Of a stretch of DNA of 64,000 nucleotides, positions 57,401-64,000 are shown one piece after another. Positions within the stretch are counted from its first letter, which is position 1, and every line of letters starts with the position of its first letter. Source of the DNA: Helichrysum umbraculigerum (taxonomy: Eukaryota; Streptophyta; Magnoliopsida; Asterales; Asteraceae); contig CATIUR010000001.1 in NCBI GenBank assembly GCA_949592205.1, positions 39,945,001 to 40,009,000 on the forward strand, in the 5' to 3' direction. The position numbers and the translations under genes were made by a program. The notes under the pieces were generated by a model. That model was not told the origin of the DNA and ran no database searches. It saw nothing but the letters and a program-made list of their open reading frames with translations.

Positions 57401-60144
57401 TCACCACAGGTATTTATTGTTATGTTGCTATGCCTTTTGGTCTTAAAAATGCAGGTGCAACATACCAAAGGCTAGTCAACATGATGTTCAAAGACCAATT
57501 GGGAAGCACAATGGAAGTATACATCGATGACATGTTAGTAAAGTCAAAGAAAATTGAGGATCATCTTCAGGATCTTAAGGTGGCCTTTGACATTCTGGAT
57601 CAGTATAAAATGAAGCTCAATCCTGCTAAATGCCACTTTGGAGTGGGGGCAGGAAAGTTCTTGGGATATATGGTGACCAAGAGAGGGATAGAAGCTAGCC
57701 CAGAACAGATCAAAGCTATTCTTAATCTGAAATCTCCATCAAGTCCAAAGGATATACAAAGGTTAACAGGAAGGATAGCAGCTCTGAACCGTTTTATTTC
57801 AAGATCCTCAGACAGATGCAAGGAATTCTATGATATCCTCAAAAAGAACAAAAAATTCGAGTGAGGAGAAAGGCATGAAACTGCATTTCAAGAATTGAAG
57901 TATTACTTGTCATCAGCTCCTTTATTGATGAAGACTGAGAATGGTGAACCACTGTTTCTCTATTTATCGGTATCCAGGAATGCTGTAAGTGCAGTGCTCG
58001 TGAAGGATCATGAAGGGCAACAACATCCTGTTTACTATGTAAGTAAAAGCCTATTAGATGCGGAAACCAGGTATTCTCATCTCGAAAAACTTATACTTGC
58101 ATTAGTCATGGCATCAACAAAACTTAGGCATTATTTTGAGACACACCCGATACATGTAAGAACCAATTATCCTATAAAAAATGTTCTGAGGAAACCAGAA
58201 ATGTTAGGACGATTAGCTAAATGGTCTGTAAAATTAAGTGCTTATAATCTAATTTATGAACCTAGGAATGCAATTAAATCTCAAGCTTTAGCGGATTTTA
58301 TTGCTGACTTTACTAGTGATCTCCAAAATGAAGTAGATTTAGAAGTGCAAGAACTAAATCAAATAAGTGAAAGATGGACATTATATACTGATGGTGCTTC
58401 TAATGTAAGAGGGACTGGATTAGGAATTGTATTGAAATCACCTCAAGGTGATATCATGCCTCAAGCCATAAGATGTGAATTTCAAGCTACAAATAATGAG
58501 GCAGAATATGAAGCATTAATTGCGGGATTACAATTAGCTAGGGATATTGGAATAAGATACTTAAATGTATATGTTGACTCATTGTTAATTGCTAATCATT
58601 ATAATGGATCTTATACTGTAAAAGTAGATAGATTAGCTGCGTATTTGGAGATTGTTAAGGATCTTGCAGGTAGCTTCGAGGTCTTCGACATTCAACAGGT
58701 ACCACGTGAGGACAACACTGAAGCGGATGCTTAGGCTAATTTGGGATCAAGTCTAAGAATCCCACCGGATGTCAAAATACCAATTATACATATTGCAGCG
58801 CCTGCCATCGCTGATAAGGATCACAATGAAGAGCAAGTGTGTGACATTGAGGATCCTCAGCCTGGAGACAAATCGAATGCATCAGGTTCTGGGGGCAAGT
58901 GAGGATCATGGATGCAGCCGATCTTGGAATATATACAACACGATGTGATCCCTAAGGATGAAAATAATCCTAAAGCCTTCAGGTTAAAGGTATCCCGTTT
59001 TACTATTGAAAATGGTATATTGTATAAAAAATCACTTGCAGGACCATTATTGCGATGCCTTGAGGATCCTGAAGCAAAAGCAGTTCTCAAGGATATACAT
59101 GAAGGCGATTGTGGGAATCATTCTGGGGGCAGAGCATTATTTTCAAAAGTTTTAAGGACAGGATACTTCTGGCCTACTATGAAGAAGGATTCCATGGATT
59201 TTGCTCGCAAATGTGATGCTTGTCAAAGGCATGGAAACATCCATCATTAACCAGCAGAACCGATGCATCCGATTATTTCACCATGGCAATTTATGAAATG
59301 GGGGAGGGATATTGTTGGAAAACTACCAGTTGCTCCGGGAGGAAAAGTGTTTATGCTTGCAATGACGGATTATTTTTCAAAATGGATTGAAGATGAAGCA
59401 TTTGTTCAAGTAAAGGAAAAGGATGTTATCTCATTCGTTAAGAGAAATATCCTCACAAGGTTTGGGTTCCCGGCAGAAATAGTGTGTGACAATGGATCTC
59501 AATTTATTGGAAGAAGAACAACTAAGTTATGTGAAAGTTGGGGAATCAAGATGATAACTTCAACTCCAGTCCATCCTCAAGCCAATGGACAAGCAGAATC
59601 TAGCAATAAAATTATAATCAACAATCTGAAGAAGATGCTAGATGCTAAGAAAGGAAGATGGGCTGAAGAATTGCCTTTTGTTTTATGGTCTGATAGGACC
59701 ACGGAAAAGGAGGCAACTAAGAAAACTCCTTTTGCTTTGGTGTTTGGATCTGAAGGTATGATCCCAACAGAGATGGTAATCCCAACGGCAAGATCCCGGA
59801 TGCAGACTTTGGAAGCAAACAAGGAAGCGTTGATTCAGGATCTGGATACTGTGGATGAGTTAAGGGATCTTGCTAAATTCAGGATTGCAGCATACCAACA
59901 GAGGATTTCAAGATCCTACAACAAGAATGTCAAGATAAGAAGGTTTCGAGTAGGAGATTTAGTATTAAGAAAAGTATTCCAAAATACTAAGAATCCTGCA
60001 GAAGGGAAGCTAGCACCAAAGTGGGAAGGTCCATATTTAATAGATTCGGATGATGGAAAGGGGGCATATTGGTTGGCCAATATGGATGGTGAACTACTTC
60101 CAAGATCCTAGAATGCCATTCATTTGAAGCTCTACCATGTGTAA
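54487..60144 (+). pseudogene. gag-pol: Tat gag-pol polyprotein: one frame, nine premature stops
   Basis: All domains lie in frame 1 with no frameshift in 5.6 kb. Gag from ATG 54487 (MSSQGRSTSS), with the core near 55350-55750 and WCAYHEDFGHTTENC knuckle at about 55980. Protease ILIDGGSSVNI near 56430. RT WRVCVDYTDLNKACPKD, MPFGLKNAG and YIDD near 57520. RNase H near 57890-58130. Second RNase H TLYTDGASNVRGTGLG near 58380. Integrase finger ending CDACQRHGN, then GRDIVGKLP, CDNGSQF and QAESSNK. Stops at 55315, 55930, 56167, 56812, 57862, 58732, 58900, 59248 and 60109. Several stand where the family has Trp or Gln (57862, 59248, 60109), fitting C-to-T on either strand. Natural end TAA 60142. Confidence 0.93.
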
Positions 60145-61546
60145 GTTGAATGTTTTTATTCAACATAAAAGGTACTCCTGTGATCCTTAACTTTTCATTG
60201 ATTTTAATACTTTTTACTATATATGTATGTGTGTATTATAATTATATATATATGCATGAAAGTTTATTATAATTATTATTCTCGATTGAATACCCTACTG
60301 ACTTAAGCATCGGAGGGGTGTTAGGCAAACTAACACCCACCTTTACCCAATATTTTGTATTTGTTGTAGTTCATATACTTAAGGATCATGGAATGAAGAT
60401 TAGGGGTTGGCCACCTCTCCTCCGTTAAGGATCTCAGCGATTCTCTAAGGTTTAGAGGTTTCTGTACGGATAAACGCCTCTCTACAAAAAGGGTTTTGAC
60501 ACCTCGCCGGGTGCGCACGATGTTTGATTATAGTGCCATGGTTAGGGAATCGGTGATGCCTCTGGTACCCGACAACTTCATTTCTGTTGGCCTATAGATC
60601 AAACGCTAACGAATGTCGATACTGATGTGCACTATACGTATCGATCTAAGGTTTGTGTCGTTTTCACGTCACTCTAAGGTTTGTAATGTTTTCACATTAC
60701 CAATTGGTTAGGCATTTTCATGTCTCAAATGGCGTAGCCCAAGAATCAAACGGTTTGTAATGTTTTCACATTACCTAATGGTCTGGCATTTACATGTCAC
60801 TTTTATAGTTTTCTTAAACTATCCAATGGTTATAATGTATTCACATTATCAAAATCTTCATTAGTTAAGTCAAATAAATAACTTTATTAGCTCTAATGTT
60901 TTCATGATTATCAAAAGCTGTTTTGATCTAAGGATCGCAAAATCTTTTTAAGATCACTACATTTTTCAAAAAATGAATTGTTTTCACAATTATTTGACAA
61001 ATTATTAACATTTATATGGTACAGGAATTACTCATTGGGAGTTCCTCGTTATCGGCAGTTTATCTTAGGATCTTGAAATCTCAAGATCCTAAATTCAAGT
61101 CTATATGAAATCCGGTTAAGGATCCTTGAATCTGAGAATCCCTAACCCACCATTATTTCAGATCCAGTTAAGGATCCTTGAAGCCTATAATGTTGAGAAA
61201 ATCTTCTCGTTATCCTGGAAGTATTATGAGGGAATCTCCTCAGGATCCTGTTTCTAAGCAAATATATATATGTATACTGAGGGAATCTCCTCAGTATCCT
61301 GAAGACACAAGATGTAGATAATATCCTAATATTATTAACAGCAAAAGATCTAAGGATTCTACAATCCTAAGATTGAAGTTCAAGAGAAAAGCAGGAAATT
61401 AAAATTGTCTTGTGGCCTACATAAACCACATTCAACACAGCCATGGTTGACCACACCGGATCAACCTCACCCCAAATAATTGTCCGTTACAATCACAACC
61501 CTTAGGAAATAAACGAGCATCAAAATAAAAATCGGGCTCCGGCTAG
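60145..61546 (+). other. Tat 3' non-coding region
   Basis: Short repeated phrases: GTAATGTTTTCACATTACC-type inverted words at about 60684 and 60761, and TCTAAGGTTTGTGTCG/GTAATG copies near 60647-60690. Several AGGATCC words around 61120-61250. No sense-strand ORF. Confidence 0.65.
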
Positions 61547-62354
61547 TCAAATGCCATCCTCGCCCGAGGATACTTCGCTATCAACTATGTCAACGGCTAC
61601 AGCTGTTATTTCGTCATTAGACGCTTCATCTTTGTTCGGAGCATCGGTGATCCTCGTCTTGGGAGCCTTGGTTGCTTTTCCCTTAGCTCTAGATTTATCG
61701 ATACCAATGGGGAATGAGTTTGAGGGATAATCGTCCTTCATTTTTTCTAATTTGTTTTTCCATCCCTTGACATCCCACAGGCTGGCGTCTAACCCATTTT
61801 CAACGGCTTCCGTAGCCATATGAATTTTGGATTCCAATACCGCGAAAGTGGCTTCCCTTTTCATCTCTTCCAATAGATTATTGTTTGTATTGGATCCTTC
61901 TTCACGACTGGGTTTGTCGGCGAGCTTAATTTTGAGCGCTTCGATTTTTCGCTTGGCTTTCTCCAATTCGAGAGTCCTCTTTTTGAGGGCAGCAGTCAGA
62001 GTGTCAATCGTTTTGACCTTATATGTGTAATCTTCTATCATAATATCTGCGGCCTGACAAAAGGTTTAATATGAACTTTTACATTCTTTAAAAGGAACTA
62101 GAAGAAAGAGGGCCTTACTATTAGAAGATTGGAAGCAAGATTGTTGACATCGTATAGTTCTTCGACTTTTCTCTTTTTAGAGAGAAAGTGTGTTGGAAAA
62201 GGTTTGAAACTTGAACCACCAGCCCTGGTTGTTTCTTTCCGAGGAGGGATCTCCGAATCAATGTCGGACAAACTGAAATGCACTGGAACAGTATGGAAGA
62301 ATTTAGAACAAAATGGTGAACGGAAAAGTAAGAAAAAGTGAAATTACCTGACAT
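61547..62354 (-). CDS. Antisense three-exon gene in the Tat element (about 225 aa)
   Basis: Runs opposite to gag-pol. Proposed exons: 62354-62348 (ATGTCAG), 62282-62119 and 62053-61547. Introns have GT-AG ends: GTAATT...TTCCAG (65 bp) and GTAAGG...TTGTCAG (64 bp). Phases agree, giving one uninterrupted frame. Exon 2 has a basic nuclear-signal-like SKKRKVEEL. Exon 3 begins with a long charged helix, a likely coiled coil (KKRTLELEKAKRKIEALKIKL), then a Lys-rich part (SRAKGKATKAPKTR) and an acidic end (SEVSSGEDGI). No known domain recognised. Antisense ORFs after pol are known in Tat elements such as Grande and Retand. It is intact beside a ruined gag-pol. Splicing is inferred from motifs and frame only; a single-exon ORF at 61547-62041 is the safe minimum. 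Confidence 0.7.
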
Positions 62355-62470
62355 GGTTGATTTTTCGCGGTTGCTCCGATTATTTTTAAGAAAAATTTGA
62401 TATGGAAATAAGATTGTAGAGTAATTATAGATTGAAATGGCGAAGAAGGAAGATGAGAGATAGAAGGAAG

Positions 62471-62478
62471 TATAAATA
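62471..62478 (-). promoter_or_regulatory. Possible TATA box of the antisense gene
   Basis: Minus strand CTATTTATAC followed by a pyrimidine-rich stretch (CTTCCTTCTATCTCTC), about 115 bp upstream of the proposed ATG. Confidence 0.45.
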
Positions 62479-62626
62479 GCGGTTTGATGTGATAAAGGTT
62501 GTCATTAATATTTGGGCACGATCTTCGATACACGTAAAATATCTTACCTAACACGATTTAAGCAGTTACTCTGAGAAGTTACAACGTTTAAGGATCCTGA
62601 AAAACGTTGTAACTTCGGTGGCAATT

Positions 62627-63317
62627 GTTGTGGGTAGATTTTTATCTAACTTTGCAGGATCTTTACCAGCATCATAATACTATTACTCAGGTATGGAAGT
62701 TGTTTATATTTATTATTCGTATCAAAGGATATTGATGGTTTGTAAGTCTGCATTCAGGATCACGGATATAACTGAGGATCCTGGGAGTATCTTTATTATT
62801 TGTCTTGCAGGATCCTATTCAGGATATATTTATCTAACACAATTATGCAGGATTCTGGACCAGGAAGATATTTATTTAAGGATCCTATGATCAACCTCGG
62901 AGTACACATAGCTCAGGATCCAAGACTTATCTTAGTTAAGGATCATGAACTATATAACGCGTTTGTTTTTCTTAAGTATTGACCAGGTCTTAGGAGGAAC
63001 GCGTTAATGAGATATGCTCCGGATTACGTGAAGAGGATCTGATACGATTTCATGAAGACGAAGTCTTACGCACGTGTAAAATGAAGTCAAAAGAGACGTT
63101 GGGAGTCTTCATCATTCCTCGGAGGATCCCTGATTTCTCGGAATTATTGTTATACACTCTTAGTATTTAAACGAGGCTCGGATGATCATTTAGGACGATT
63201 ACTTGCTATTTTTTCACCTGTAAACACTCACACACTTTGCTCTCACTCTCGTTTACGATCATTTCATTCACACTTAGCTAAAATCAAACACAAATTCACC
63301 TAGTCGATCATCCTTGT
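62627..63317 (+). repeat. 3' LTR of the Tat element (first 691 bp)
   Basis: Repeats 53292-53981 closely, then is cut after CATCCTTGT by a Tekay LTR. CTTGT (63313-63317) is the expected target duplication. No clear purine tract precedes 62627. Confidence 0.92.
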
Positions 63318-64000
63318 TGTAACACCTGCTAAATTAGGATAATTAATTATGCCTAATTACTTGTAACTAGTTGTAATTAGTATGTAATAGGACTAATTGC
63401 AGACTCTATTTGTATATATATATAAGGTGAATTATATATATATGTGTGTACTTACGCGATTTGGATAAATCGTACGTATTAACCGGACGGAGTCCGACAC
63501 AGTTACTTGGACGTTGGTGACAGAAACTTACCTAAATAATGAGAACGTATTTTATTATATAAAATACACAGCGAACAAACATTATTTATAATATCGCGAC
63601 GACATTTTAAATAATTTAGCGAATACGTATTAAACGCGAGTTAAGAATTTTAATACTTCGACAAATGTTTTTATAAATAAATTTCAAGGTATTTCATTAA
63701 AACATTCCCGTCACCTTTTAAAAATATAACTGCTTGATATAACGTTTAAATGACGGAGAAAACGAACACCGCACGGAGCGCGGGGCGTACACTGAAAACG
63801 GTGGGGATCTCCCACCTAAATCACCTCCTTCTTTCATTTTTATTTTCATTCTTCATTTTTCCTTTCTCTCTCTTTCTTTCTTTTTCTCTCTATTTCACCA
63901 ACACACCACCACCATCAAAATCAATAAATAAACATATTAAACGCACTCGGATCATAGCCTCTCTTTGGAAGAAAACGTTCACCATCACACGATCTACATT
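63318..64000 (+). repeat. Start of another Tekay-type LTR (continues outside)
   Basis: Starts TGTAACACCTGCTAAATTAGG, close to the Tekay-B LTR start with many substitutions and small indels, in plus orientation. Includes the same pyrimidine leader and GATCATAGCCTCTCTTTGGA-type stretch. Whether it is a solo LTR or a full element lies outside the window. Confidence 0.92.

Larger units (their letters stand above)
8938..64000 (-). mobile_element. Ty1/copia element hosting most of the window (right end outside)
   Basis: Pieces in minus-strand order: LTR 40117-39802 plus 9336-8938, purine tract at 40118-40130, 3' noncoding, RNase H, RT (42499 down) and one more RT piece (53291-53152). It is interrupted by Tekay-A in its LTR, Tekay-B in RT and Tat upstream of the last piece. 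Joining 42499 to 53152 restores a continuous RT reading, and joining 9336 to 39802 restores the LTR. The likely target duplication at the left end is TCTAT (8933-8937); the other copy is outside. Confidence 0.85.
53292..64000 (+). mobile_element. Tat-lineage Ty3/gypsy element (right end outside)
   Basis: LTRs start TGTTGTGGGTAG at 53292 and 62627. Interior: primer site, gag, protease, RT, RNase H, a second RNase H, integrase, then a 2.5-kb 3' region with an antisense gene. The second RNase H between the first and integrase is the hallmark of Tat elements. It splits the copia RT. Its 3' LTR is interrupted at 63318 by a Tekay LTR. AGGATCC occurs 27 times by eye in LTRs, coding and non-coding parts. 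Confidence 0.93.

Noticed and set aside
1..64000. Host genes, tRNA or rRNA genes
   Set aside because: Every region of note could be assigned to a retroelement or left as short unassigned spacer; no host domain or RNA gene pattern found by eye.

Overview
This window is plant nuclear DNA made almost entirely of nested LTR retrotransposons. I see no host protein gene, rRNA, tRNA or CRISPR array. The plant call rests on lineages known mainly or only from plants: Tekay-type chromoviruses with a C-terminal chromodomain, Athila elements with a tRNA-Asp-type primer site, and a Tat element with a second (archaeal-type) RNase H. A eudicot, perhaps Asteraceae, is my impression only. The setting looks like silenced heterochromatin: nearly every reading frame is broken, mostly by nonsense changes of the C-to-T type.

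Layout, outermost to innermost. (a) 1-5249 is the 3' end of a plus-strand Tekay element (Tekay-1: integrase, chromodomain, 3.9-kb LTR). It lies in an older Tekay LTR, of which 5250-6577 remains. (b) 6578-7080 is unassigned, with GC-rich palindromes and a 150-bp repeat. (c) 7081-8937 is a decayed Ty3/gypsy gag-PR-RT-RNase H fragment (+), cut at 8938 by a minus-strand Ty1/copia element that runs past the right edge. (d) The copia LTR holds Tekay-A (-, 9337-39796, target duplication CAACC). The 5' LTR of Tekay-A holds Athila-1 (+, 17954-39446, TCGCG). Athila-1 holds a 476-bp LTR-like insert (20409-20884, GTTAT) and Athila-2 (+, 26175-37485, AATGG). A long terminal repeat of Athila-2 holds a solo Tekay LTR (34307-36713, TTAGT). 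(e) The copia reverse transcriptase holds Tekay-B (-, 42500-53146, TCATA). Tekay-B is very young: its two 2391-bp LTRs differ at one base by eye, and its gag-pol has one stop. (f) A further copia segment is split at 53292 by a Tat element (+, to beyond 64000), whose 3' LTR is itself interrupted at 63318 by another Tekay LTR.

Functionally these are copy-and-paste elements: LTR promoters, primer sites, gag and pol polyproteins, purine tracts. Three pieces go beyond the usual kit. The Tat element carries an antisense, apparently three-exon, uninterrupted reading frame downstream of a ruined gag-pol. Athila-2 has no pol but two other ORFs, the second preceded by a promoter-like block and a likely intron. 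Tekay-B has an intact 158-codon ORF between primer site and gag.

The most unusual pattern crosses families. Almost every element carries its own cluster of short CG-rich dyad words, such as GAATCCGGCGGATTC in Tekay-1, CCATACGCCGTATGG in Athila-2, GCGACGTA in Tekay-B and AGGATCCT in Tat. Two unrelated families use the same 15-bp design (7-bp arms, one central base, CG-N-CG core).
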